DNA of 26,228 nt. Origin: an uncultured Clostridia bacterium. Lineage in GTDB: Bacteria; Bacillota; Clostridia; Oscillospirales; CAG-382. The position numbers and the translations under genes are program-made. The DNA lies in assembly GCA_947627335.1 (NCBI GenBank), contig CANQVQ010000008.1:1-26228 (forward strand), written 5' to 3'. Shown one piece after another: positions 14,402-21,908 of this stretch (the stretch's first letter is position 1; each line of letters starts with the position of its first letter). The notes under the pieces were generated by a model. That model was not told the DNA's origin and did not search any database. It saw only the letters and a program-made list of their open reading frames with translations.

Positions 14402-14473
14402 GCCGTTTTTGCACGGCTGCTCGTTTGAAAATGCGTTGCCCTTTTTACACGGCTGTTCGTTTGAAAAAGCGTT
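14402..14473. repeat. Tandem 36-bp direct repeat, two copies
   Basis: Copies at 14402-14437 and 14438-14473 differ at four positions (32 of 36 identical). Each holds TTTTT, CACGGCTG and CGTTTGAAAA in the same order. The second copy supplies the -35 region of the next gene's promoter, so duplication could have created or moved that promoter. There is no spacer between copies, so this is not a CRISPR array. Confidence 0.8.
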
Positions 14474-14487
14474 CGGCGGGGTATACT
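14460..14487 (+). promoter_or_regulatory. Probable promoter of the SGNH-hydrolase lipoprotein gene
   Basis: A good -10 TATACT (14482-14487) is preceded by TTTGAA (14460-14465, 16-nt spacer) or TTGAAA (14461-14466, 15 nt). The -35 lies in the second 36-bp repeat copy. Spacing is slightly short, so strength is uncertain. Confidence 0.5.
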
Positions 14488-14527
14488 TTTCAAAAAGACC
14501 CCGCAACGCAGAAAGGAAGGACCCCGT

Positions 14528-15604
14528 ATGCACCCCGTCGCCGTTTCCCGCCGCGTCGCAGCGCTGCTGCTGACGTTCGCGCTCCTGCTGACGTTCGCCG
14601 CCTGCGGACCGGACCGCACGGAACCCGTTTCGTCCGAAGCGCCTTTCGGCGCCGAATCCACCCTCCCGCCGGGAAACAGTTCGGACGAGCCGCCCGTTTC
14701 CGCCCTCCCGCCGGGAACCAGTTCGGACGAGCCGACCGTTTCCGCCCTCCCGCCGGGGGACAGCTCGGACGAACCGCCCGTTTCGGACCTCCCGTCCGCG
14801 AGCGAACCGGAGCAGAGCAAACCGATCGACCCCCTGCCGAGCGAAAGCCTGCCGGAGGACGCGCCGGTGCAGGAGGTGTTCGGACGGAATTTCTGCTACG
14901 TCGCCCTCGGCGATTCCATCTGCCGCGGATACGGGCTGGACGACCCGTCGACCCAGCGCTACTCGTCGATCATCGGGCGGGAGACCGGCTGCACGGTCTA
15001 TAATTACGGCGTCGACGGGCAGACCGGGGAAGGACTGCTGACCTTCCTGCGCGAGGGCAAGGCGGAAGCGCTGCCGGAAGCGGACGTGGTTTCGGTCTGC
15101 ATCGGGGCGAACAACCTGCTGCACGCCCTCTCCGACCTGATGCGCTCCCTGTTCAGTATCGACGCGCTCACCTCGCAGACGTCGTCCACGGTCGACGCGG
15201 GCGCACTGCTCGACGCGGCGGACGAGGCGCTCGCCACCTTCCGGGAGGAACTGCCCGCCATCCTCGAGCAGGTAAAGCAGGCGAACCCGGACGCGACGAT
15301 CCTGCTGCAGACGGTGTACAACCCCTACCGCACGTTCACGCAGTTCTCCCTGCGCGTCAACGGCGAAAGGACCGCCTTCGCCGACGTCGCCGACCTGTGC
15401 GTGACCCGGCTCAACGACATCCTGCGCGAGTACGCGAAAACCTACGGCTGCACGCTCTGCGACGTGTACGACGCGTTCGAGCAGACGTCCGGTCAACTGG
15501 TCAACGCCTCGCTCGGGCGGCTGAACTTCGACCCGCACCCGACCGCCGACGGACACCTCGTCATCGCCGAGGTGATCCGCAAAAATTTACCCGTTTTTAA
15601 CTGA
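14528..15604 (+). CDS. SGNH/GDSL-family esterase lipoprotein with a tandem-repeat linker
   Basis: Predicted surface lipoprotein of 358 residues. The signal peptide ends in a lipobox TFAAC (Cys near residue 26). A flexible linker contains three tandem 14-residue copies of LPPGxSSDEPPVSA (residues 46-87). An SGNH hydrolase domain follows from about 118: block I CYVALGDSICRGYG with the nucleophile Ser, a block III GANNLLHAL, and block V DPHPTADGH with the Asp-x-x-His pair. Family members hydrolyse acyl esters on lipids, polysaccharides or glycans; the substrate here is unknown. Given the envelope genes nearby, de-acetylation of a wall or capsule polymer is a reasonable guess only. AGGAAGG lies 7 nt before the ATG. 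It appears monocistronic. Confidence 0.9.
   Translation: MHPVAVSRRVAALLLTFALLLTFAACGPDRTEPVSSEAPFGAESTLPPGNSSDEPPVSALPPGTSSDEPTVSALPPGDSSDEPPVSDLPSASEPEQSKPIDPLPSESLPEDAPVQEVFGRNFCYVALGDSICRGYGLDDPSTQRYSSIIGRETGCTVYNYGVDGQTGEGLLTFLREGKAEALPEADVVSVCIGANNLLHALSDLMRSLFSIDALTSQTSSTVDAGALLDAADEALATFREELPAILEQVKQANPDATILLQTVYNPYRTFTQFSLRVNGERTAFADVADLCVTRLNDILREYAKTYGCTLCDVYDAFEQTSGQLVNASLGRLNFDPHPTADGHLVIAEVIRKNLPVFN
14663..14788 (+). repeat. Three 42-bp in-frame tandem repeats encoding the lipoprotein linker
   Basis: Copies at 14663-14704, 14705-14746 and 14747-14788 each encode 14 residues of the LPPG-SSDEP-VSA type. Identity is high at DNA level as well as protein level, which suggests recent slippage or recombination and possible length variation between strains. 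Confidence 0.85.
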
Positions 15605-15619
15605 TTTCCGTAGAAAAAC

Positions 15620-15664
15620 AACGCCGCGTTGTGCCGGATCGCACGCACGGCGTTTTCCTTTTTT
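15620..15664 (+). terminator. Intrinsic terminator after the SGNH-hydrolase gene
   Basis: AACGCCG (15620-15626) pairs with CGGCGTT (15648-15654), with further inner GTGC/GCAC pairing. The T-rich tract TTTTCCTTTTTT follows (15653-15664), starting 16 nt after the stop codon. Confidence 0.8.
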
Positions 15665-15723
15665 GCAAATTCTTTGCAAAACGAATTTTTGCAAAACGAA
15701 AACAACCACCCGTCGCTTGCAAA
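15663..15723. promoter_or_regulatory. Four TTGCAAA palindromic sites at the XRE-DUF2807 promoter (candidate operators)
   Basis: TTGCAAA occurs with its central GC at 15665, 15676, 15691 and 15719. The second and third share the longer form TTTGCAAAACGAA, and the last overlaps the promoter -35. Clusters of a short palindrome over a regulator's own promoter are typical of autoregulation by HTH_3 proteins. Sites are seen; the binding protein is inferred. Confidence 0.4.
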
Positions 15724-15745
15724 ATTCCCGCCGATGTGGTATCCT
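15717..15745 (+). promoter_or_regulatory. Promoter of the XRE-DUF2807 gene
   Basis: TTGCAA (15717-15722), a 17-nt spacer and TATCCT (15740-15745). Expected start is near 15752, about 30 nt before the ATG. Confidence 0.7.
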
Positions 15746-15781
15746 ATGGACGAAAACCAAACACGGAAAGGGTGCGACATC

Positions 15782-16834
15782 ATGTATCAAATCGAATCCA
15801 TCGGTCCGGTCATCGCCGCCCATCGGAAGGAACTGGGCATGACGCAGGAACAGCTCGCCGTCCGTCTGCACATCACGGCGCAGGCGGTCAGCAAATGGGA
15901 GAGCGGCGCGGGATACCCCGACCTCGCGATGCTGCCGAGGATCGCCGAAGCGCTCTCGGTCTCGCCGAACGTCCTGCTCGGCGGGGAAGCGGAAGCCCCG
16001 GCGCAGGAACCGACCCCCGAGGCCGCCCCGGAGCCGTCCGCCGTGCAATCGGTCCGCTCCGAATGGAACGGTATCGACTCCGTCGAAGTGTCCGACGGGT
16101 ACCCCTGCCGATTCGTACTGCAAGCGGGCGACGGCGGTCCGACCGTCGTCGAAGCGCAGGGCAGTGCGGGCTTCCTGTCGATGCTGGAGGTGACCGAGGC
16201 GGGGAATACCCTCCGCATTCTCGTCCGTTCCATCAGCGGCTCGGTCCGCGAATGGGGAAGCAACCGTGTGACCGTCCGCTGCGGCTTCTCCCAAGGGGAA
16301 TGCCTGGACGTGAACATCACCGGCTGCTCCGATGTCCTTGCCGAACCGTCGTTCCGCGAAGCAAACCTGCATATCACCGGGTCGGGAACCATCGACGGAA
16401 CGTCCGTTGCGCAATGCGACGCACGCGTGACCGGCTCGGGAAAAGTGCGCCTGCGGGAATCGACCGAACGTCTGGTCGCCGCCGTCGCCGGGTCTGGCGA
16501 GATCGTCTGCCAGACGGCGAAAAACCTGACGGCGATCCTCAGCGGAAGCGGGGGCATTACCTGTAAAGACGCGCACGGCACGGCGGACGTTCGTATCAGC
16601 GGGACGGGCAAAGTGCACCTGGGCGGTACGGTGGACTCTCTGCACGTCGACGTCAGCGGAATCGGCGACCTGTTTGCCAACAGGCTTACCGCCGGGGAGG
16701 CGGATCTGGAGGGAAACGGCATGGGGTCCATCGCCGTCGGGCGGGTCGTCGGTCGCTGTTCCGAACGGGTCGGAAGGACGCTCAACTGCACCGTTTCCCA
16801 TCGCGGCACGGACGACCCGGCGGACGCGGACTGA
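15782..16834 (+). CDS. XRE-family HTH regulator fused to a DUF2807-like (GIN) beta-solenoid domain
   Basis: Predicted cytosolic DNA-binding protein of 350 residues. An HTH_3 domain occupies about 8-62 (TQEQLAVRLHITAQAVSKWE is the helix-turn-helix). An Ala/Pro/Glu linker (66-85) leads to a repetitive beta domain (about 90-335). Its rungs carry the recurring turns ITGSGTI, VTGSGKV, VAGSGEI, LSGSGGI, ISGTGKV and VSGIGDL, the hallmark of DUF2807 putative adhesin/GIN domains. Such domains are normally exported or follow a membrane anchor. Here there is no signal peptide or membrane helix, so it may serve as a sensor or oligomerisation platform (inference). The start at 15782 follows GAAAGGG by about 10 nt and lies downstream of the promoter. 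The last codons (DPADAD) are the first unit of a minisatellite. Confidence 0.85.
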   Translation: MYQIESIGPVIAAHRKELGMTQEQLAVRLHITAQAVSKWESGAGYPDLAMLPRIAEALSVSPNVLLGGEAEAPAQEPTPEAAPEPSAVQSVRSEWNGIDSVEVSDGYPCRFVLQAGDGGPTVVEAQGSAGFLSMLEVTEAGNTLRILVRSISGSVREWGSNRVTVRCGFSQGECLDVNITGCSDVLAEPSFREANLHITGSGTIDGTSVAQCDARVTGSGKVRLRESTERLVAAVAGSGEIVCQTAKNLTAILSGSGGITCKDAHGTADVRISGTGKVHLGGTVDSLHVDVSGIGDLFANRLTAGEADLEGNGMGSIAVGRVVGRCSERVGRTLNCTVSHRGTDDPADAD

Positions 16835-17020
16835 CCGACGGACACAGATTAACCGGCGTACGCGGATTGATCCAACGGACGCGAACAATCCGATGGACGC
16901 GAATTGACCAACGGACGCGGATTGACCGACAGACGCGGACTGACCGGCGAACGCGAATTGACCGACGGACGCGGACAATCCGACGGACGCGAATCGACCA
17001 ACGGACGCGAATTGTCCAAA
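16822..17020. repeat. 18-bp minisatellite, 11 units, starting inside the XRE-DUF2807 gene
   Basis: Eleven diverged units of the type GGACGCGAATTGACCGAC run head to tail; one unit (16858-16876) is 19 bp. The TGA stop of the upstream gene (16832-16834) lies in the first unit. Because 18 is divisible by three, most units keep a TGA or are stop-free in a given frame, so copy-number change should rarely alter the protein. Short Arg-rich open frames across it on both strands are by-products of the repeat. Confidence 0.9.
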
Positions 17021-17047
17021 AAACGTGTTCGGTTCCCCACCGCACGC

Positions 17048-17077
17048 AAAAAAGTCAGCCTTTCGGCTGACTTTTTT
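17048..17077. terminator. Bidirectional intrinsic terminator between convergent genes
   Basis: AAAAAAGTCAGCC-TTTC-GGCTGACTTTTTT is a perfect 13-bp inverted repeat with a tetraloop and T-runs on both strands. It can end transcription from the XRE-DUF2807 gene (plus) and from the polysaccharide operon (minus, last stop at 17194). Confidence 0.93.
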
Positions 17078-17193
17078 CGACGATTTCCATCATTTTATTG
17101 GGTTTTCAACGTTTCGGCGCAGGATCGCGACCCGCAGTCCGCGCCGTTCGGCGACGCAAACGCGGGGGACGCGGTTTACAGACCGCCGGACCC

Positions 17194-19227
17194 TCAGCAC
17201 ACCGCCGCAGCCATCTCCGGCTCGGCGCAGTCGCCCGCACAGTCGCCCTCCTGCGGCACCGTCCCGTCCACGACGTGATACGTCCGCACGATCGACGCGA
17301 TCTTCCGGCGGATCGTCGGGTCGTTCTCGTACGCCGCCGCCATCAGACAACCGAGTTCCTTGAGGAATTCGTCCTCGTCAAACGGGAGCGGGGAACCGAT
17401 GTGGATCAGCTTGTTCGGCGTGGTTTTCATGCCTTCCTCCGCCATCAGCTTCTCCTCAAACAGCTTTTCCCCCGGGCGCAGACCCGTATAGGAGATCGGA
17501 ATGTCCACATCCGGTTTATAGCCGGACAGCTTGATCAGGTTGCGCGCCAGCGCATCGATCTTGACCGGTTCGCCCATGTCCAGCACGAAGATCTCCCCGC
17601 CTTTGGCGTAGACCCCCGCCTGCAGCACGAGACTGACCGCCTCCGGGATGGTCATAAAATACCGAATGATGTCCGGATGCGTCACCGTGACGGGACCGCC
17701 CTTCGCGATCTGCCGCTTGAACAGCGGGATCACCGAGCCGTTACTGCCCAGCACGTTGCCGAACCGCACCGCGACGAATTCCGTGACCACCTTCTCCGGC
17801 AGTTCGCCGAACTCCCGATCCACGTCCTCCGCTTCCGCATAATGCGTGAACAGCAGCGGGATCTCCCGCGCCTTTCCGTCGCGGATCTTGCGGTCGAACG
17901 TCTGGATGACCATCTCGCAAAGGCGCTTGCTCGCGCCCATCACGTTGGTCGGGTTGACCGCTTTGTCCGTCGAGATCAGGACAAACCGCTTGCACCCGTG
18001 CGCCATCGCGGCGTACGCGGTCTTGTAGGTCCCGATGGTGTTGTCCTTGATCGCCTCGCACGGACTGTCCTCCATCAAAGGAACGTGCTTATGCGCGGCG
18101 GCGTGGTACACCACGTCCGGTCGATAATCGCGGAACACCTGGTTGATCCGGCGGCTGTCGCGCACCGAACCGATCAGCACGACGAGGTCCAGATCCGGGT
18201 ACTTCTCCCGCAGTTCGATCTGGATGTCGTACGCGTTGTTTTCGTAAATATCGAAGATGATCAGCGTCTTCGGTTTGTGGCTCGCGATCTGGCGGCAAAG
18301 CTCGCTCCCGATGGAGCCGCCCCCGCCCGTCACGAGGATGGTCCGCCCGCGGATGAAATCGAAAACCTCGTCCAGATTGACCGTGATCGGCTTGCGACCG
18401 AGCAGGTCCTCGATCGCCACATCCTTCATGCGGCCGACCGTCACTTCGCCGTTCACAAGCTGATAGATCCCCGGCAGCGTCTTGAGCGTACAGCCGGTCT
18501 CCTTGCAGATCCCGAGAATATCCCGTTTATCCGCGTCTCCGGCGGAGGGGATCGCCACATAAATTTTTTCGATCGCGTATTTCTGGCAGCTCGCGAGGAT
18601 CTCGTCCCGTCCGCCGACGATCGGGATCCCCTTGATATACCGCCCGTGCTTGCTTGCGTCGTCGTCGATGATGCAAAGCACATGGTCGGAAAGCTCCCGG
18701 GAGGAATAGATGTCCCGCAGGAGCATCTGCCCCGCCGCTCCCGCGCCGATAAGCATCACGCGGCAGCCGTCCGCCACCTTTTGCCTGCTCTTCAGGAGCA
18801 AAACGAAGCGGTAAGCGAACCGCACGCCGAGCACCAGCAGGAACTGCGTCGCAGCCCCGAACAGGTAATAGGAGATCGGCATATGACCGATCAGCAGCGG
18901 CATCGCCACCGTGTGAAAGACCCCGGTCAGGATCGTCCCGCCAATGGTTCGGATCAGCTCCGAAAAGCTGGCGTACTTCCAAACGCTCCGATACAGCCGC
19001 AGCACGAAAAACACAAGGAGACAAAACCCCGCATAGATCGGCGCAAAACGCAGCCAGCAGCGCAGATATTCCTCGGGAATTTCCGAATATTGGCAGTCAA
19101 ACCGGAGCCATAACGCAAAGAAATAAGAGAATGTGACGGCGAACACGTCGTAAAATGCAAGGGCGAGACTCGCCATCTTCCAGTTCCGCAGATGGAACCG
19201 TCTTTTCATCTGCTCATTTGCCGCCAT
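17194..19227 (-). CDS. Membrane-bound nucleotide-sugar 4,6-dehydratase/epimerase (CapD/PglF/EpsC family)
   Basis: Polytopic enzyme that probably converts UDP-GlcNAc to a 4-keto-6-deoxy intermediate for surface glycan synthesis. It has 677 residues: about four N-terminal membrane helices (20-150), a first Rossmann domain with MLIGAGAAGQ (about 170) and a catalytic SDR domain with ILVTGGGGSIGSEL (about 295-308). ISTDKAVNPTNVMGASKR (near 425-445) has Met in place of the usual SDR Tyr, as is normal for this family. VAVRFGNVLGSNGSVI follows near residue 485. About 30 residues (near 449-480, including HYAEAEDVDREFGELPEK) and a Cys-containing tail are extra compared with typical 600-630 residue members. 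The ribosome-binding site (AGGTG) is weak. Last gene of the operon, 45 nt after the LCP gene. Confidence 0.92.
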   Translation of the reverse strand: MAANEQMKRRFHLRNWKMASLALAFYDVFAVTFSYFFALWLRFDCQYSEIPEEYLRCWLRFAPIYAGFCLLVFFVLRLYRSVWKYASFSELIRTIGGTILTGVFHTVAMPLLIGHMPISYYLFGAATQFLLVLGVRFAYRFVLLLKSRQKVADGCRVMLIGAGAAGQMLLRDIYSSRELSDHVLCIIDDDASKHGRYIKGIPIVGGRDEILASCQKYAIEKIYVAIPSAGDADKRDILGICKETGCTLKTLPGIYQLVNGEVTVGRMKDVAIEDLLGRKPITVNLDEVFDFIRGRTILVTGGGGSIGSELCRQIASHKPKTLIIFDIYENNAYDIQIELREKYPDLDLVVLIGSVRDSRRINQVFRDYRPDVVYHAAAHKHVPLMEDSPCEAIKDNTIGTYKTAYAAMAHGCKRFVLISTDKAVNPTNVMGASKRLCEMVIQTFDRKIRDGKAREIPLLFTHYAEAEDVDREFGELPEKVVTEFVAVRFGNVLGSNGSVIPLFKRQIAKGGPVTVTHPDIIRYFMTIPEAVSLVLQAGVYAKGGEIFVLDMGEPVKIDALARNLIKLSGYKPDVDIPISYTGLRPGEKLFEEKLMAEEGMKTTPNKLIHIGSPLPFDEDEFLKELGCLMAAAYENDPTIRRKIASIVRTYHVVDGTVPQEGDCAGDCAEPEMAAAVC

Positions 19228-19272
19228 TACGACACCTGCGATTACATTTTGAGATGATGTTTCTGCGGCGGA

Positions 19273-20316
19273 CTATTCCGCCGGCTCGACCGGCTCATAG
19301 AACAGGTCGATGATCAGCTGCTCGAGCTGGTCCCTGTCCGGCGTGAACTCCATGCGGTTGTTCTCGCCGACCACGGATTCGCCCTCGATGGTTTCGATCC
19401 CCACGAACTCGCATTCGCTCGCCGTTTCCAGCAAGCTCTGCAATTGGTCCGCACGGCAATCCGAAACCATGTAGTTCGACAGCTTTGAAATGATGCGGGG
19501 CGGGAATTCCTCGTCCACGGAAACATTCCAAAAGACCTTTTCGTAAAGCTCGTTGAGGTACTGCCGCTGCCGCTCCATACGTCCGCGGTTGGTGTTGTTC
19601 TCCAGACCCGACCGTGCGCGGACGAACTTGAGCGCCTGCTCGCCGTAAAGCGTGATCCGGCTCCCCTCGACGAAGGACGCGTCGATCATGGTCATGTCCT
19701 CCGGGATCGTGACCGGCACCCCGCCGACTTCGTCGTTGAGGATCTGGACCGCGTCCATGGTCAGCGAAAGGAAATGGTCGATCGGCGTACCGTACAGGAA
19801 GTTTTCCACCGCCTTGACGGTGTTTCGGCAGCTGTCGAATCTGCCGCTCCCGTATGTGTGCGCGAGCGCGATCTGCTCGCTGGTCGTGCCGAGTTCCTGC
19901 CCGGCGACGCCCAGTACGGTGACCTGCGTCTTCGTGTCGCGGTCGATATGCACCGTACTGCAGGTATTGGCTTCCTTGTCGATGATCAGCAGCATCAGAA
20001 AGTCCGCCCGCAGATCATTGTTATAGGAAGCCCCGGATTCGTCCGGCTGTTCGTCGCTGTCAAGCCCCATAAAGAGCAGCGTTTCGACGGAATCCCGCAC
20101 CCGGTACTCCCGCCCGTTGAACGGAATGGTCGGAACCTCTTCTTTCGGGTTCAGCCAGTCGTCCGGGTCGCCGATCTCCCCGGAATAGGACTGATGCTCG
20201 CTTTCCCACAGATTCGTGGCGAGCAGGATCGCGCCGAACGCAAGCGCCGCCGCGAGCAGGAGCAGGGCGATGCGGATCGTCCTGCTCCGTTTGGAACGCC
20301 CCCGTCCGTTTTGCAT
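19273..20316 (-). CDS. LytR-CpsA-Psr (LCP) family glycopolymer ligase
   Basis: Membrane-anchored enzyme that transfers undecaprenyl-linked polymers (teichoic acid, capsule) or other glycans to peptidoglycan. It has 347 residues. A basic N terminus is followed by one helix (about 15-35), and the LCP domain starts near 75. Key elements are NNDLRADFLMLLIIDKEANT and VHIDRDTKTQV, with the conserved Arg/Asp phosphate-binding residues, and RARSGLENNTNRGRMERQRQ, which matches the family's RxRxxxxxxDxxRxxRQ signature with Asn in place of the Asp. The ATG at 20316 is preceded by AAGGGA. It starts 12 nt after the stop of the sortase-substrate gene, in the polysaccharide operon, which supports a wall-attachment role. 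Confidence 0.92.
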   Translation of the reverse strand: MQNGRGRSKRSRTIRIALLLLAAALAFGAILLATNLWESEHQSYSGEIGDPDDWLNPKEEVPTIPFNGREYRVRDSVETLLFMGLDSDEQPDESGASYNNDLRADFLMLLIIDKEANTCSTVHIDRDTKTQVTVLGVAGQELGTTSEQIALAHTYGSGRFDSCRNTVKAVENFLYGTPIDHFLSLTMDAVQILNDEVGGVPVTIPEDMTMIDASFVEGSRITLYGEQALKFVRARSGLENNTNRGRMERQRQYLNELYEKVFWNVSVDEEFPPRIISKLSNYMVSDCRADQLQSLLETASECEFVGIETIEGESVVGENNRMEFTPDRDQLEQLIIDLFYEPVEPAE

Positions 20317-20328
20317 GAAATGCGTCCC

Positions 20329-20979
20329 TTACGCAGCTTCGCGCTTGCTCTTCGCGAGGAAGCCCACGCCGACGACGCCGCTCAGCACCGCGAGCGCGAG
20401 CAGACCGGTCGCCGTCCAATCGTCCGATTCGCCGGTAGGCGGCGAGTTCTTGTTGGAGACCACCACCGCGAACGGAGACAGATCATCCGCCGTAAAGGTC
20501 AATTCCAGGTCCTTGTTGCACTTCGCGTCGTCCACGATCTCCCATTTGCCGTTGGTAAAGTGCAACAACGCGACGAAATAATCGAACCGATCCGACTTCA
20601 GGGTGATGGTCGCGCTGCCCATGCCCGGCGCGGTCGCACGCACGTCGAACAGGTCGCTGACGGACAGATTGCTCACATCGACCTTCTTCTTTTCGGCGAC
20701 CTCCGCGAGATGGCTTTCCAGCTGCAGAACGCTGTCGGCGTTTTTGATCTCCTCATACGCTTCCTCGATCTCCTCGAGTTCCTTTTGCGGGAGCGTATTG
20801 CGCTCGCTGTACGGCGTGACGATGATCTCGCCGTTCCAATCGTCGTTTGTGACCGTATAGCCGACCAGTTCCGCTGCCGGGTTATTGGACGGGCTATCAT
20901 GGAAGGCGTCCGCAAAAGCCGTCACAGGCGCCGCGAATACCATCGCGATGACAAGGGCAAAAACCAGTGTTTTCTTCAT
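20329..20979 (-). CDS. Secreted surface protein with SPPTG sorting signal (probable sortase B substrate)
   Basis: A 216-residue exported protein. The signal peptide MKKTLVFALVIAMVFAAPVT ends in AFA-D (cleavage near 23/24). A coiled, Glu/Lys-rich helix (about 65-98) is followed by a beta-rich domain (about 110-175) ending LSPFAVVVSNKN. The C-terminal sorting signal is SPPTGES (179-185), then a hydrophobic helix (about 188-208) and the basic tail KSKREAA. SPPTG fits the (S/P)PxTG pattern of the C. difficile class B sortase. The start at 20979 is preferred over 21003 because the upstream ATG overlaps the AGGAGAGGA ribosome-binding site. The sortase gene lies 47 nt upstream in the same transcript, making this the likely dedicated substrate. 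I do not recognise the mature domain. Confidence 0.85.
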   Translation of the reverse strand: MKKTLVFALVIAMVFAAPVTAFADAFHDSPSNNPAAELVGYTVTNDDWNGEIIVTPYSERNTLPQKELEEIEEAYEEIKNADSVLQLESHLAEVAEKKKVDVSNLSVSDLFDVRATAPGMGSATITLKSDRFDYFVALLHFTNGKWEIVDDAKCNKDLELTFTADDLSPFAVVVSNKNSPPTGESDDWTATGLLALAVLSGVVGVGFLAKSKREAA

Positions 20980-21026
20980 AAGTTCTCTCTTCCTCTCCTG
21001 CATACAGATTTCTATTTATTTTTTTC

Positions 21027-21908
21027 TTATTCTGGAAACGGCTCTCCAAGCACCTCTTCGAGCTTCCCGAGGACGAGGTAGCGTCCGTCGGCACTGCTCG
21101 GCAGGCAGGTGGAGAGGACGAGGATGCGGTCGTTTTCCGTGACCGTACAGTCCTCATTGTAGTTCTTTCCGAACCGATTGACGTTGTAGACGGTGTCGAG
21201 GAACTCCGAAACCGACGAGCGGTCCCGGAAATTGCCGTACTTATACAGAATATGCTCCGTCCCGTACGGCACCGCCGCGAACACCCGATAGCGAAGCGTC
21301 CGCTTCGGGGTGTAGATATACATATCCTGATGGCTCGCAAACCATGTGGGATTGGAAAATTGCTCCTGCAGGTAGCCGAACATCAGACCGGACTTCATGT
21401 TGTGCCCGTAGATGATCGTGACCGGGTCGGAGAAATCCGTGCCGTTATGCGCGTGCTCCGTATAGAGCGTCCCGTTGCGGTCGGACTTGCCGTCAAGACC
21501 GTGGTCGAGGTAAAAGCTGTCGTCGTCCGGGTCCTGCACGACCGGGTAATCGATCGCCTGCACGGGGGAATTCCGCCCGGGATATTCGTCCGTCCCCGGG
21601 ATCCAGAGCCACGCATAAATATCCTCGCACTGCTTATGCAGGGTATCGAAATCCACCGGGCTGACGAACGGCGGCTCCGGTTCCGGTTCCGACGTCACGT
21701 CCGGCTGCGAAACGCTTTCGGACGGCTCCGACGAAACCGAACTCGTATCGGGCGGTTCCGACGAAACGACCGGGACGTCGCTCCGCCCGCCCTCAAGCTT
21801 TTCCGGCTCCGAAGAGCAGGACCGCAGGAGCAACAGGACGCACACGCAGACCAGACACACCAGCAGGCACGCGCCGCCGATAAGCTGATACCGTCGTTTC
21901 TTCGTCAT
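21027..21908 (-). CDS. srtB: Class B sortase
   Basis: Membrane-anchored transpeptidase that cleaves an xPxTG-type signal and joins the protein to peptidoglycan. It has 293 residues. One N-terminal helix (about 9-28) is followed by a Ser/Glu/Pro-rich stalk (31-82), longer than in most SrtB. The catalytic domain starts near 85. His169 is in IIYGHNMKSG, Cys268 in VLSTCLPSS and Arg276 in DGRYLVLGKL, so the triad is complete. DYPVVQDPDDDSFYLDH (120-136) and GTLYTEH are typical class B features. The ATG overlaps the stop of the upstream phosphatase gene in an ATGA arrangement, so translation is coupled to the polysaccharide genes. Confidence 0.93.
   Translation of the reverse strand: MTKKRRYQLIGGACLLVCLVCVCVLLLLRSCSSEPEKLEGGRSDVPVVSSEPPDTSSVSSEPSESVSQPDVTSEPEPEPPFVSPVDFDTLHKQCEDIYAWLWIPGTDEYPGRNSPVQAIDYPVVQDPDDDSFYLDHGLDGKSDRNGTLYTEHAHNGTDFSDPVTIIYGHNMKSGLMFGYLQEQFSNPTWFASHQDMYIYTPKRTLRYRVFAAVPYGTEHILYKYGNFRDRSSVSEFLDTVYNVNRFGKNYNEDCTVTENDRILVLSTCLPSSADGRYLVLGKLEEVLGEPFPE

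Noticed and set aside
14402..14473. CRISPR repeats
   Set aside because: The two 36-bp copies are directly abutting with no spacer, and no cas genes are present.
16849..17070. Repetitive Arg-rich peptides encoded on both strands of the minisatellite
   Set aside because: They arise in several frames at once from the 18-bp repeat and lack ribosome-binding sites. A repeat of this kind keeps several frames open by chance.
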